From: Arachis hypogaea
Taxonomy: Eukaryota > Streptophyta > Magnoliopsida > Fabales > Fabaceae
Length of the DNA stretch: 64,000 nt
Direction of reading: 5' to 3'
Assembly: GCF_003086295.3 (NCBI RefSeq)
Contig: NC_092038.1
Coordinates: 131,677,132-131,741,131 of the forward strand
Part shown: positions 22,815-34,999 of the stretch, in pieces
Layout: every line of letters begins with the position of its first letter
Position numbering within the stretch: the first letter of the stretch is position 1
Notes under the pieces: model-generated
Told to the model about the DNA's origin: nothing
Seen by the model: the letters and a program-made list of their open reading frames with translations, nothing else
The model's database searches: none
Translations under genes and position numbers: made by a program

Positions 22815-23109
22815 GTTTAATTAATCTGTTGGTTTCTATAGTTTTACGAAATTTTTAATTAGGTCTTTATATTTTTTTTCTTTTAATTGAGTTTTTGCAC
22901 CAAATTTTAATCGGGTTCTTATACTTTTTTTTTCTTTTTAGTTGGGTTCCTACACCATTTTTTTAATTGGATCTCTATATAATTAAACCAATTATTGTTA
23001 AGAAGGATCTAATTGAAAAAAAATCGGTACAAGAACCCAATTAAAAAAAAAATATAAAAATCTAATTGAAAATTTCGCAAAACTATAAAAACCAATACAG
23101 TAATTAAAC
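22815..23109. mobile_element. Foldback MITE, GGTTTAATTA family, copy A
   Basis: A 295-bp near-palindrome. The left arm GTTTAATTAATCTGTTGG..TATAGTTTTACGAAAT is the inverse of the right arm ATTTCGCAAAACTATA..AATTAAAC. The arms contain repeated 'aattgggttc' units. It is the same family as 61961-62267. Flanking TTA/TTAT suggests a TTA-type target, as in PIF/Harbinger MITEs. Confidence 0.75.
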
Positions 23110-23415
23110 TTATATTTTAATATCAAATTTAGTTATTTAACAGTGATCAAAGAAAATATTATGGTAGTTTGACAATATCAACATAAACTTTTAGTTCAAG
23201 ATATATTATCTGAAAATAGAACTAACTTTGTTTTGCAAGTACCAATTTTAAAGTATATAAAAATCTTTTGTTTGGTAATAAAAAAGATAATAATGACAAA
23301 TAAAATACTTGATAGAATCATAAACATGCATACAAAATAAACATAGCACGAACGCAGGGACCCAAGCTTGAGAATGGGGGGCACTTGCCCCAAGTGTGAT
23401 TTGATATTTTTAAAC

Positions 23416-23418
<3 letters not shown>

Positions 23419-23473
<55 letters not shown>
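23419..23473. repeat. (AT)27 microsatellite
   Basis: Perfect AT dinucleotides inside the hAT derivative. Confidence 0.95.
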
Positions 23474-23474
<1 letters not shown>

Positions 23475-24008
23475 TCCTATTTTAAATAAATTAAACCCAA
23501 TTATTAAAAGTTTAAGTTCATTTTATCTTTTTATAATTTTGACTATTAGTTAACCTAATTAAATTTAGTCTTCTTCTATTTTTAAATTTCAGCCATCACT
23601 CATTTATTCTCTTAAATTCTTTTCTTAGTTTCATATTTTCAACATTTTTTTTCTATTCCTTGTCTAGCAGTCATCTTCTCTTCATCAAAAGGTAAATTTT
23701 AAATTCTCTATTTTGTTTTATATAACTCTCTACGACTCTATATATCTTTCAATTTCATTGTTTCTCTTTTTGATATTTTCAATTGCAAATTTTAATTCAA
23801 AAAATTATAGTTTAGAAATTAATCTATTTTTTTATTCTCTCCATGAATTTATATATTTTATATTATTTTCAATTTAGTGATCCTTATTATTTATTTGTTT
23901 ATCTTTCGTTCTATTCTATTATATGTAATCATATTGCATATAAATTTTTAAAGTGAATTGATCAATTTATTAATTTAGAATATATATTTTTTATTTTTAG
24001 AAATAGTA

Positions 24009-24285
24009 ATGAAAAAATATTTCAAAAGAAAGCTACCACTAGAATCTGAAGTCACTCCATTTGTCTCTTCTAATAAAAAGAAGTTCTTAGAATTTAATAT
24101 GAAAAGTCTGGTAGCTGATCTTGGAGAATGACCCAAAATTTTAAAATATGATCCAAATGATAGAAAGAGAGACATTCAATCAAGTTGATAATGAAACAAT
24201 TATTCAACATTTTCAAAATATGAAAACAAGAAGAGAAGTACCTTCAAAATTTGAAGCGAAAAAAATTAGCAGTTAATGTAATTTT
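24009..24285 (+). pseudogene. Truncated TTF-type (ZMYM1-like) hAT transposase
   Basis: From the ATG the frame reads MKKYFKRKLPLESEVTP, then KKKFLEFN and ADLGE, a TGA stop, then PKILKYDPNDRKRDIQ. This is the conserved N-terminal start of plant TTF-type zinc-finger hAT transposases, where an arginine codon normally occupies the stop position. Directly afterwards, in another frame, NETIIQHFQNMKTRRE resembles the C-terminal end of such transposases. The zinc finger, catalytic core and most of the dimerisation domain are missing, so an internal deletion near 24180-24190 has joined the two ends. Confidence 0.6.
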
Positions 24286-24696
24286 TGATTTTTTTTGTAT
24301 TCGAATAATTAATATGCACTTTTATATTTTTAAATATAAATTAATATATATTTTAATAGTAACGTGTATTATTTTTACTTTCCAACATAAATTTTATGAA
24401 TCCGTCACTGCCACGAATAATAAACAAATATAACTTGTAAATGATATAAATAAATATAAGACTTCTCAAAAAACCAAAGTGTTCGATTAAAAAAACTAAG
24501 TTTCACAGAATTTCGAAACCATACTTGACCCAAAAAAAAAAAAGAATTTGCTTACAAGAATAAAATGAAACTAACTTGCAAAAGGAAGATTACATAAACT
24601 AACTTGCAGAAAAAAATATTACATGAACTTAAAGAAAATAAAGATAAAATGGAAGGAAGTTTACAAAAAAATTAACTTAGACATATAACAAAAAAT

Positions 24697-25093
24697 TGTT
24701 AGGATATATTGGGGAATAAATGTATTTTCTGAAGAAAATTTGTAATTATTTATTTTTTTTTTTGTCGTTTCTCTATTTATAGACACGTTTGACTAATCCT
24801 TTTTTAACATGTTACTTAACTTTATATAGTTATCTCGTCAAGCCAAAATATTCTACTTTTTGCGACATTGACCTTCTCTTCAACCATATTCGTTTAATAT
24901 GCCACAATTTATTGTCGATTACCAAAATATTCAAGTTCTTTGATGTTTTACATCTGTCTTCAATCGAATCTTCTTCGTCGACGTCGACACAAAATATTCT
25001 TACTGTATCAAATATTTCTTGTTAACGTCGACGCAAAATAACTTTGACATAAGGTGATTTGACTGATTTCAACTCAAATTTCGTCGAATAACA
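24697..25093. repeat. Possible degraded solo LTR
   Basis: Begins TGTTAGGATAT, ends CGAATAACA (TGTTA...TAACA), and has a CTATTTATAGA TATA-like box near 24773. The 5-bp flanks do not match, so this is only a candidate. Confidence 0.3.
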
Positions 25094-25174
25094 ATATCCT
25101 ATTAATTAAGAAATGAATTAAAAATGTAAGTTAGGTTTTGCTGGAGATGACCCGACCCCGAGTTTGGTTTCATT

Positions 25175-25620
25175 TAGGGATGTTTATGGATCGGATCTGA
25201 TCCGCATATTCGCAGTATTTATCTAAATCCGATTTAAAAATTGTAGATGTTGATCCGATCCGCAAGTCTATCGAATTCGTACATTAATAGAATAAAATTG
25301 CAGATTTTATGTATGTATTTGCATATCCAATTTCTATATTTGCAGATCTGCAAAAATAAATAAATAAATAAGTAAATATTATTTTTATGTTTTATTTTAA
25401 GTAATAATTATTATATATGTTGTATTATTTTATTTTTATTATTTAAAAAAGTAAACAAAGAAATTTTATTGATATTTTTTAAATAAAAACAAATTTTTTA
25501 AAATATTTTATATTTTACGAATATATCTTGATATTTAATCCGATTTACAAATATACTGATCAGATCAAATTCAAATTAAAAAAATATAGATATTAGATCT
25601 AACCAAATAATTTTGGTGCA
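25175..25620. repeat. Dispersed repeat with GGATCGGATCTGATCCGC core
   Basis: Palindromic GATCGGATC/GATCCG motifs recur at 25190-25270 and in degraded form near 25540-25600. This resembles a common dispersed plant repeat, but I cannot assign its class. Confidence 0.35.
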
Positions 25621-26430
25621 AATTAAATTGAATTTTTGGCGGATATGCGTTTCCTTAGTTTCATTGCTTTCAAGTTTATTGTTTAGCGGTACGATATTAT
25701 TTATTGGCACGTGGATGGCGTGTGCTGTGAGTTGGTCTGACATGGCTTTTACTATTTTCGGCTCATTCAATTCAAGAGTGGCCCCCTCATTCTAATACCA
25801 AACAATACCATCACGTGTGAAGCTGACATGCAGTTTATCTCTTAAAAAATAATAAGTAAACGATACATATATTCTTTGAAAAACATGGTTTACTGTTTTG
25901 AAAATAATTTGCCTAAGTAGTTAACTTCAAAGCTCAAAGTTCAAACTATACCATCCTTAATGTATCAAAAGAAATAGTATTTATTAAAAAATTATATGAT
26001 TTCTAAAAACAATATACTATTACCCAACTGAGTTGTTGCTTATTAGTAAAAGTGAGTGTACCACTTTCTTTTTTTTTTTTTACCGAGCTTTGTTTTTAGA
26101 ATGTTTTTGAGACCTTACTTAAAATAAGACAAATTTCTTTTATTATTATACTTTTTTTTTTGAAAAAATTCTACTCATTCTTTAAATATAATCTTTTATT
26201 CAAATACTTAAATTTAATATTTTATTATTTTAATTTTTTAATTAATCATATTTTTTATTTTTAAAAAATAATATTATTTTTATTTAATTTATTATTATAC
26301 TTGTCACTGTAAAACTTGTAATCACTTATACTGTATCAATTTTTTATAAACCACACCATAAAATTTATAATCACTTTTTTTTCCATTAATTTTTTAAAAA
26401 TCACATAAATTTTCAAAATAAATTATAAAA
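25621..26430. other. AT-rich spacer, no supported gene
   Basis: Nothing recognised beyond poly-T tracts. Confidence 0.55.
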
Positions 26431-26695
26431 AAGACATGCTAAATATTTTAACAACACATCTAAAATTTATGTCAAAAAAACTTATATACAAACTTAGAAT
26501 CATAATAAACAACATAAACACATCTAAAACTAAATGAATAAAATAAACACATTTAAAATTATAAAATGCACGCTAAATATTTTATCAATACATTTAAAAT
26601 TTATGTAAAAATTTTATATACAGACCTAGAACATAATAAACAACATAAATACATCCAAAATTAAATGCAGAACATAAAAATATCTAAAATTAAGT
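26431..26695. repeat. Tandem direct duplication of about 130 bp
   Basis: Two successive units share 'gctaaatatttta', 'catttaaaatttatgt' and 'cataataaacaacataaa' in the same order (26431-26560 and 26561-26695), with point differences and small indels. No coding. Confidence 0.6.
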
Positions 26696-27099
26696 ATTAA
26701 CACATTTAAATTACATTAATATTACAAATTTTAAATTAAATAGATAAATACAAAAAAAATAAAATAAAAATTATCACCACAAACACATTAAAAAAAGAAA
26801 AAAAATAGACATACTAACAAATTTCATTAACCAACAATTATCTGTGAGCTGGTTGACCCTTTCATTAGCCCTTGTTTTTTGAATATTTAAAATTGAATTT
26901 TTGGATTTTAATTTGATTTAAATTATTTTTTGAATTTGTATTTTAAATAAAAAGATACTAAATCTATTTAAATGTTTGTTGTAATTTTTTTAAAAATTAA
27001 TAGAATAAAAGATGGACTAAAAAAAATTTAAACAATAAAGATCTACGTCCAAGCAAAATACTTAATCAAATTTAACAAAATTGTTATAAGAACTTTTCA

Positions 27100-28390
27100 A
27101 ATCACGCACTTCCTTCTCTTTCTCATTCTCCTTCTCCTTTTCATTCTCATTCTCCTTCTCCTTCACTATTTCCTACTCCTCTTCCTCTTCCTCCTCCTCC
27201 TTCTAAATTCGCGCACGCACTTCTTTCCTAGTGTTGCGTTTTCTTCTTTTTCTTTTTCTTTTTGTTATCGTCATCACTAATAACACTAATATTTTGCAAA
27301 CATCTTTATTAATTCTGATTTTCTCTGATGCCATCATTAAAAAATTTTGGTTCATTTCTTAATTTATTTCGGTTCATTTGTGTGTTAATCGAGGTTCACT
27401 TGATGTTGCTATTAAGTATTGACCAATTTTTTTTATTTTTTAAGTAATTTCGATTCATTTTTTAGTTTAATTGAGGTTCATTTAGAATATGAACTAATTT
27501 CGATTCATTTGTGTGCTAATTGAGATTTACTTGATGCTGCTGATAAGTATTAACCAAATTTTTTATTCCTTAAGTAATTTCGGTTCATTCCTTAGTTTAG
27601 GAAATTCATTTGGATCCAGAAATGAATTTGATGCATTTTTGTTGATGATTGAGTTTTTTTTTACTGCTTGTTCAAATATGAACTAATTGAATAGAATGAA
27701 GAGGGATCTAATGCAACTGAATAAAGTGATAATGAATAATTTCATTTTTCTTTACTAAAAAATTTGATCAATACTTATCAGCAGTATCAAGTGAACCTCA
27801 ATTAATACAAACACATCGAATTTATTTCTGAATCCAAATGAACCTTAAATAAACTAAGAAATTAACCGAAATTACTTAAAGAATAAAAAATTTGGTCAAT
27901 ACTTATTAGCAGAGGTGAACCTCAATTAACACACAAATAAACTGAAAATAGTTTAGTTTTGAACAAGTAGTAAAAAAGACTCAATCATCAATAAAAACAC
28001 ATCAAATTCATTTCTGGATCCAAATGAACCTAAATTACTTAAGGAATAAAAAATTTGGTCAATACTTATTAGCAGAACCTCAATTAGCACACAAATGAAC
28101 CGAAGTTTATTCAAATTTTAACAAATTATCAAAAAGACTCAATCATTAACAAAAGCTCAAATTCATTTATAGATCCAAATAAACCTCAATTAAAAAGAGG
28201 AAAAGAAAGAACACAGTAACAACAACAATAAAAGAATGACGATTAAGAGAAAACACGCGAAGAAGAAAAAGGAGGAAGGCGAAGAGAAAGAAGAAAGAAG
28301 GCGAAAAAGAAGAAGAAGGAATAACACGAAAAAGAACGAACACGAAGACGAAGAAAGATATATTTTGCGTCATTGAAACGCGCGTGTGTA
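27100..28390. mobile_element. Large inverted-repeat element
   Basis: The left half has pyrimidine-rich CTTCTCCTTCTC blocks, then AATTTCGGTTCATT units and TTTGGATCCAGAAATGAATTTG. The right half shows the same blocks in inverse order and orientation, ending in purine-rich GAAGAAGAAAAAGG. Internal units containing GGTTCATTTG/CAAATGAACC are repeated several times in each arm. No ORF is convincing. This looks like a foldback or MULE-type non-autonomous element of about 1.3 kb. Confidence 0.6.
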
Positions 28391-28399
28391 TACACTAGT

Positions 28400-31253
28400 A
28401 CGATGAAAGTAGTGTTTGTTGAGTTTGGACCAACTTAATTAAATTTAATCGACAAAAATACTTAAATATATAGTTGGATTGTAATTTAAAAGATATCTAG
28501 TTAAATTGTATCATTGTCTGCTTTGGAGAGAATTGGTAACATCATCCTTCATGGATTTATATGAATTAAATGGCCTAAGACTTGGGCCTAAATTATGGAT
28601 TACACCTTAAGGCCTTCCTTTCCTTGGAAAAGCCCAAGTGTTGAGTCCATAATAGACCAACGTTCGTCTGGGCAAAACCATGAAAAAAAAAATAAATCAA
28701 CAGTCCGTCACCCTCATATGGCAAAAAGGAAAACAAAGAGAACAACATAATTTCGTCCCCAGGGGGATTCTGAATTTGCCCCTGAATTCTTTAAAATTAG
28801 ATGTGTATCATACGTCTGGTATCTGAGAGAGCTCTTGACTCTCCTTATATAGTTTGCGATGATTATCTTATCTTATTTTATTAGTTAAAATAAAGAAAGT
28901 ATTTAAATTTGAATATCAATTAGATGGTCATGTTTAGCAGACTGGTTTAAACCGCGATTATGGTATGGACCCGAATATTCGAGTTGTAGCTGATTCGATG
29001 GGGACTTAGAAATCGGATCCAAAACAGAAAAAAAAAAGAAACACATGTCAACATACAATTGTTCAAAGAATCACTGATACAAGTAAGTAAAACACAAGAA
29101 CTTTCTCCAAGTCCACATTTCCTAGTAACGCTAGAATGATCTGATGCTGCTTGTGAGTGATATATTTTTTTAACAAATAATAATGTGGAATTCATCTATA
29201 TAGTTTCATTATTGTCACTATCTAACTCGGGGAGGCAAGCTAATGGCTGACAATTACAGTATATAGTACTAATTAAATTAAAGACACTCATATATATACA
29301 ATTAACAAGTTAGTTAAATCCTAAAAAAAATTAGGAGAAGATAAGCTTACAGGGTTCTTGATGTGGCGTATTCCACAGCCAGGGAAACGGGAATAGATAT
29401 TTTATTTCAAATTGCAGTGCTCTTTTACTGATAATAATTTCAATAAAAGCCTTCAATAACCAAATATTAATTTTAATGTTGCAAAAAAAAAAAAATGCAC
29501 ATGCCATGCATATAGTAACAATTTGGTCATGTGAGCTAGCTGCTGTTTATTAGTGGTAAAGTTTTTATTAGCATCATTATTTATTACGATAACGGTAGTC
29601 TGTATATGCATTGCAAAAATACATCGTATGCTATATATATTAAAATTAACTATTAAAATAAATTATTAATATAAAATAATATAAATATATATTAAAAATA
29701 AATTAAATTATATATATTTATATACAATATATTGATAGCTAATTTTAATTTATAAATAATATTTTTGATAAAATAAAGAACTTTTCAAATATAATTGTAG
29801 CAGAAAAAAGGCTTCAAATTGAAACAAGTTTTTGGTTTACACACGGCAACCTCCATATGGATGTGACCGGCTCCTTTATGGTCAAATGTCAACAGCACCA
29901 ACTTTCACCAACAAACATCAAATGATATATTACCCTAAATTGTCCTAACATTTTTTTTGTGTCCGTGTTACATTCTTCTCCAATTGCAGACTTCTTTTAA
30001 TTATATTTCCTTTTTCTTTTCTGAACAGGAGGTGATTAATTATGAATTCCTACCATGGTTCTTAATTAAAATCGGCCCCTAGATTGATGGAGTTCAAAAG
30101 AATTTTTTTAGCTGTAAGTGAATTGATCAAAAACTAAAAACTCAAATGTTTTAGGGGCATAAAATATCTAAATTAGGCGTCCTCCCAAAATAAAACAAGT
30201 TAGCATCTTAGTAATTAACTAGTTATGTTGAAATTTTGAGTGATAGATGCGCTTAAATATCAGACAACAATACAACATATACAATTTATATATACATAGT
30301 TGTTACCTGTGAGATTTAATTTAAATAAATACTAAATATATAGTACAGGTCTTTTTCAAATTTATTAGTCCAGACAAAGGTAGCTAACCGAAGCACGATT
30401 CAATTCATTATTACTCCGTCACATAGTATAATACTGTTTGTTAAGAATCGAGATCGCAAATAAACGTGTCATTGACTTTGAGATTTCAGCAAGGGGAAAT
30501 AGTGATATATATATAGTAAAATTCTTAAGCAATTAAATACATAATTCAACCCAATCTGATAATTATTATTTTATTTTTAAAAAAGGTAATGCGACAAAGA
30601 AAAAAAATTTATTAAAAATATAATTATTCATGTGTTATCTTCTTAGGTTTTTAAAATAAGTGATATTATGACGTATTATCAAGATTTTTATAACCTAAAA
30701 TTTTAGAATTCTATCATTATTATTTAAAAAAGAAATTCCACGTGTCTCTTTTCCTTAGGTTAAATTTTTTAAAAAATTATTTCATGACAAAATTTTATTT
30801 ATATTTAGCTTTAAGAGAGAGAAGAAAATTCTATGGAATTTGAAATAACTATATATATAGTTCGATTTTATTATATTGTATATTTTTAGAGCAATCAAAC
30901 AGAATATATGTAGTAAAAACGCAAAGATGATAAGATCTATTACGTTACGTTGATTTTGAACATAAACAATATAATCCAAATCCAAGAGTTTGGAAAATAC
31001 AGTTGGGAAGAGAAAAGGCAGCCCCACCCCCAAAATGTAGCAAAAGTAGCCTTTCGAGGGTGCCAATAGCCGTTTTATATATATGATGATCCCACAGTTC
31101 CCACTCCATTATTTCTTCCTTCTCTTCATTTTCTTTTCTTTTCTTTTCTCCCACTTTGTCTTGCGACAATTTCCATTTCCACGCAAGTCTACACTTGCAA
31201 ATTTCTATTTTCTACGCAAGTTGGACTATCCAACTTAAATTTTTGGGATCTCA
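28400..31253. other. AT-rich spacer, no supported gene
   Basis: Short ORFs near 28947-29195 and 30782-31169 lack recognisable domains. A diverged TAGCTATTAAA MITE piece is near 29600-29770. Nothing else is identified. Confidence 0.5.
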
Positions 31254-31379
31254 CACTACAAAAAAAATGTTGAGTATCATTATATTTAGTCCGATAAATT
31301 TATTGTTAAATTCGTCACTAACATCTGACATTAAATTCAATGATAAATCTGATAATATTCAACGTTTTTTTTTATAGTA
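31254..31379. mobile_element. Short CACTA-like MITE
   Basis: Begins CACTACAAAAAAAATGTTGA and ends with the imperfect inverse (TCAACGTTTTTTTTTATAGTA). About 126 bp. Flanking trinucleotides TCA and TCC differ by one base. No coding. Confidence 0.5.
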
Positions 31380-31790
31380 TCCAATAATACATTATTACAA
31401 CTCAATCTCAAGAGAACTTTTTGGAATTCAAACTTTTGAGTTTCATTCGTTGGAATCATTATTTCATTTTTCTTTGTTAGATTATTATCTATTAGAGCCT
31501 CATTAGATCTAATATAACTTAATTAAATGCGGTTAAAAAGGGTTTTGATACAAAAATAAGCTATATAGATTATTTTGTCACACTTTTATAGATTTATTTA
31601 TCTAAGTGATAAAAACAACGAGAGTCTCACTAAGATAGAAATTTATATATCTTATTTTTGAAAGTTCAACAAAAATTTTAATGTAATAAAATTTGTTAAG
31701 GATGAAAATGTTCAACACAAAATTCTTTAAGAACTTATTTGGATATATATTCATTAAAATATTGAGTTAATTTTTAAATTACTCCCTAAA
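31380..31790. other. AT-rich spacer
   Basis: Nothing recognised. Confidence 0.5.
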
Positions 31791-32110
31791 GAATGACTCA
31801 TTTTCTATTAACAATTTTTGTTAACGATTGATGATATAAAATATTAATTGAAAGTATGCATGACACCTAATGTGTTCAGTTGGATGTAAATAAATATGTT
31901 TATGAAAGTCTATCAATTTAGTTGCTAAATCATCTTGAGACTAGGATTTATGTAATTGAAAAAAAGATGCTAAATTGATAGATTTTCATAAACATATTTG
32001 ATTAATGTCTAATTAGACATATTAAATGTTATATATGTTATTAGTTAACATTCCACGTTATTAACTGTTGATAGAAATTGTTAATGAAATGATGAAAGAA
32101 TAAAAATGAT
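31790..32110. mobile_element. Foldback MITE family, copy A
   Basis: Near-palindromic, with AAATATGTTTATGAAAGTCTATCAATTTAG at the centre left mirrored by CTAAATTGATAGATTTTCATAAACATATTT at the centre right, and TTAACATT/AATGTTAA blocks outside. A related copy lies at 58020-58390. Confidence 0.5.
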
Positions 32111-33215
32111 TAATCCTATATTTTATTATTAATTTTTAAATATAATTAAATTATTGAATTACAAATATATTCAAATAAGATGAGACTCAATACAAGAATA
32201 AGATCAAATTTAATTATTACTCATCTTGTACGTTTATCATACTTTATACAGCATAGTATTTGAAATATAATGCGATTAGACAGAAATACAATTGTGAAAC
32301 CTTTATCTCATTTGTATTATCTTCACAATTTGAGAAGAAACTTTTGTTTGGAGCTAGGGAATCAGATTATTAATTGTAGTTTGAAGTAGTAGACATGTTT
32401 TGATGGTGGAAAAATGAAATGGTATCACATGAGTCAAGTGATATAATGGCAGAATGGCTTTTGAGATTCAGCTTTCTATTGAGAGGTTATTGACATCCTA
32501 ATTATATTATAAACATATTGGAATTTAAAAAATTACACTAAATTAATTCTTATTCTTTTTGTGTCGAGTTATTTCTCATACTGTAGGTAACTTCACATAT
32601 TTATTTTATATTGGGCTAAAAAATAACGTTATTTTAGTTTTTGTGCTAAATACGTGATGAAATTACGTTGATTCACATTAATAATTATACATTTTTTATC
32701 TAATTCAATGTAAAAGAATACATGTGAGATCATTCAAGGCATGACAATTAGTTCCACAAAAAAGATGTACAAAATTTAAAATTTTTTACTGTGCATTAAA
32801 ATCTTGGATACCCTTTTAAACGCAAATGACGAATTTGAAAAATCATTTAGGTTACATTTGTTTTTAAGAACAGATAAATAAGATAAGATATTAAAAATAA
32901 AATGTAAAAGATAAAGACACAAAATTTAATATTTTTATATTTTATTTAATAATAAAATAGAATAAATAAATTAAAAAAATTTAATTTATTCTATTTTTTT
33001 ATTTAAAAAATTTAAAAAAATATATAATAATATAATTATAAAAAATAAATAAAAAAATAAAAAATAAAAAATATTATTTATTAATATTTTTGTATCCTCT
33101 TTATTAAAATAAAAATAAAATACACTAATTTAATATTTCATTTATCAAACATTCGGAATTTGGTGGAGCCCATTTAAGTTCCGTACCGTGAGGCTGAGGG
33201 TGCGGGGGAGGTTAG
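32111..33215. other. AT-rich spacer upstream of the membrane-protein gene
   Basis: No coding signal. It contains the distal promoter region of the gene at 33284. Confidence 0.5.
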
Positions 33216-33222
33216 TATAAAT
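33216..33222 (+). promoter_or_regulatory. TATA box
   Basis: TATAAAT, 68 bp before the start codon at 33284, in a short GC-richer stretch. The spacing fits a short 5' leader. Confidence 0.6.
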
Positions 33223-33283
33223 TGGTTGAGATGGCACGATGGATCACTACATATACACTGAAGAGCGAAGAGGAAGTTGAATT

Positions 33284-33734
33284 ATGGAAGGGCAAGATCT
33301 GTCGCCGCCACAAGTGGACGCATCTCGACCGTCGTTGGGTTTCCCTCTAGGCACTGCCCTCCTTCTGATCATCATATTCACCCTCAGCGGCGTGTTCTCC
33401 TGCTGCTACCATTGGGATAAGTTCCGCTCCTTCCGTCAATCTCAATTCCCTTCCTCTCCTACCAAATCCAACCTCAACGTAAGTATATCTATCTATTCAT
33501 TACCATTATTCCCTCTCTCTCTGCTTATTTTGTTTGTTTTGATAGCAGGAATCGAAGAAGCAAAACAGGGAAGAAAGCTTGCCGGTGTTGATGCCAGGGG
33601 ACGAGCTTCCCAAGTTCATTGCGATGCCTTGCCCCTGCCAGCCGACGCGGCCTCACAAGGACCACGAAGACAACACCGTCATTGTGAGGGTGGAGAAGCC
33701 ACTGCAGCTGCCAGCCATCCCTTTATATTTGTGA
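33284..33734 (+). CDS. Small single-pass membrane protein of a conserved plant family (two exons)
   Basis: Exon 1 is 33284-33478 (65 codons), a 70-bp intron runs 33479-33548 (GT...CAG), and exon 2 is 33549-33734 (61 codons plus TGA). The product is 126 residues. The N-terminus contains VDASRPSLGFPLGTALLL and a membrane helix at about residues 21-42, followed by CCYHWDKFRS. Exon 2 has the conserved SLPVLMPGDELPKFIAMPCP and a proline-rich, basic tail ending LPAIPLYL. From memory this matches plant proteins often labelled hydroxyproline-rich glycoprotein-like, of unknown function. Reading through the intron gives a 151-residue frame, but the spliced form keeps the conserved C-terminus and is preferred. 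A broken copy is carried by the transposon at 50546-52018. Confidence 0.85.
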
Positions 33735-34111
33735 GCTAGCTACCTAGTTAACCAACAACAACTCCATCTCAATACATATATATGTATGTACAAGTATAAG
33801 ATCGGTAGAGGCCAAGGGATTTGTATGTAGGATAATAGAATCTGGTGACTATTCCATTTCATTCAATCATTGTACCATACGCCATGTAGCTGCTATTATT
33901 AATTAAGGAATCTCCATCTAAATGCTTTTTTCTTTTTCGCTTTCTCTTCTCATCCACTTCAATATGCCTTCAATCACAAACAAAATTACATCTATGTTGC
34001 TTAATATATTTCTGGCGGGTTACAAATTTACAAGAACAAATAGCTTAACCAACAGAGTCAAATTATTTTCTCATTTTAGTTAGCAAATAGGAATAAGAAT
34101 AGGAGTGTGCA
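33735..34111 (+). other. 3' flank of the membrane-protein gene
   Basis: Probably 3' UTR and downstream sequence. No clear polyadenylation signal was chosen. It ends at the target site of the small copia derivative. Confidence 0.5.
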
Positions 34112-34116
34112 CGACG

Positions 34117-34533
34117 TGTTAGGATTTGGTTGAATTAGTCCCACATTGCTTAGGATAGCAAATGGAGTGGGTGGCCTAGGCTATAAATTTGAGGCTAAGT
34201 TCTTCATTTGTTTTTGCACCAGTCGGAAACACTTTAAGCTTGTATCTGATTTTTCTTTTCCTCTGTACTCTTTGATTAGAGAGTGTTGTGAGGTGTAGTT
34301 AGATATTTGCTTTGAGAGAGTGTGGGTGTACTGGGGTGCCGGTGAGAGAAAGAAGTCTATGTGTTGTAACAATTTTCACATAGTGATATTCTCTGGTTGT
34401 CATTTGACAACGGCCGTGGTTTTTTCTCCGGTAATTGGAGTTTCCACGTTAAATTCTTGTGTTGTGATTGTATCTATTTTATTTCTCTGTCAAAGGTGTT
34501 TTCTCAAGGGGGAATGGTGTCTTATTCCCAACA
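34117..34533 (+). repeat. 5' LTR of young copia derivative
   Basis: 417 bp, with a TATA box (TATAAAT) at 34182. It is identical by eye to 35379-35795. Confidence 0.95.
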
Positions 34534-34535
34534 AG

Positions 34536-34550
34536 TGGTATCAGAGCTTC
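34536..34550 (+). promoter_or_regulatory. Primer-binding site, initiator tRNA-Met
   Basis: TGGTATCAGAGCTTC starting two bases after the LTR. Confidence 0.9.
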
Positions 34551-34834
34551 GGTTCGGTGGGATTTATTCTTAGTATGCTCTGTGGTTGCAGCCTAGTCTG
34601 ATCTTCCACATCAAAAAAAGAATTTTGTCCTGTGGCTTGAGGTTGATCTTTGGTTGCTGTTGTTGTTGCTGGAAGGCAGTGTGACTCTGTGAGAGTGCAG
34701 TTTGGAAAAGGTTCTGGCTAAGGAAAGACTTGGTATTTAAGTGTGTCCATTGTGACCCACCTCTCTTTCCTGGGGACCCTTCCTAGTGCACGGTCTACAG
34801 TTGAGTTATAATATTCCAGTATACGGTTGCAACA

Positions 34835-34999
34835 ATGTCAGGATATTCAAGTGCTGTGAAGCTTGAAATAGAGAAATTTGATGGAAGAATCAATTTTGAC
34901 TTGTGGCAAGTACAAGTCAAGGATGTGTTGATACAATCAGGTTTGCACAAGGCGTTGAAGGAGAAGATCTCTGGTTGCTCTCTCTATGAGAGAAGATGA
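34835..34999 (+). pseudogene. Truncated copia gag fragment
   Basis: 54 codons ending in TGA. The sequence KFDGRINFDLWQVQVKDVL with IQSGLHKALK is the conserved start of Tork-type copia gag. The rest of gag and all of pol are absent. Downstream interior sequence to 35378 has no recognisable domains. Confidence 0.85.

Larger units (their letters stand above)
23355..24411 (+). mobile_element. hAT-type transposon deletion derivative
   Basis: Begins CAGGGACCC and ends TCCGTCACTGC, an imperfect inverted pair of the CAGGGACGGA type. It is flanked by CACGAACG on the left (23347-23354) and CACGAATA on the right, sharing 6 of 8 bases of a possible 8-bp duplication. Inside is a fragment of a TTF-type zinc-finger hAT transposase (next entry). 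The middle of the transposase is missing, so the element is non-autonomous. Confidence 0.6.

Noticed and set aside
33479..33739. Unspliced 151-codon reading of the membrane-protein gene
   Set aside because: The spliced form uses good GT...CAG sites and keeps the conserved LPVLMPGDELPKFIAMPCP tail; the unspliced tail is an out-of-frame product.
34181..34601. ORFs of 63 and 93 codons, repeated at 35443-35809
   Set aside because: They lie in the identical LTRs and reflect LTR sequence, not genes.
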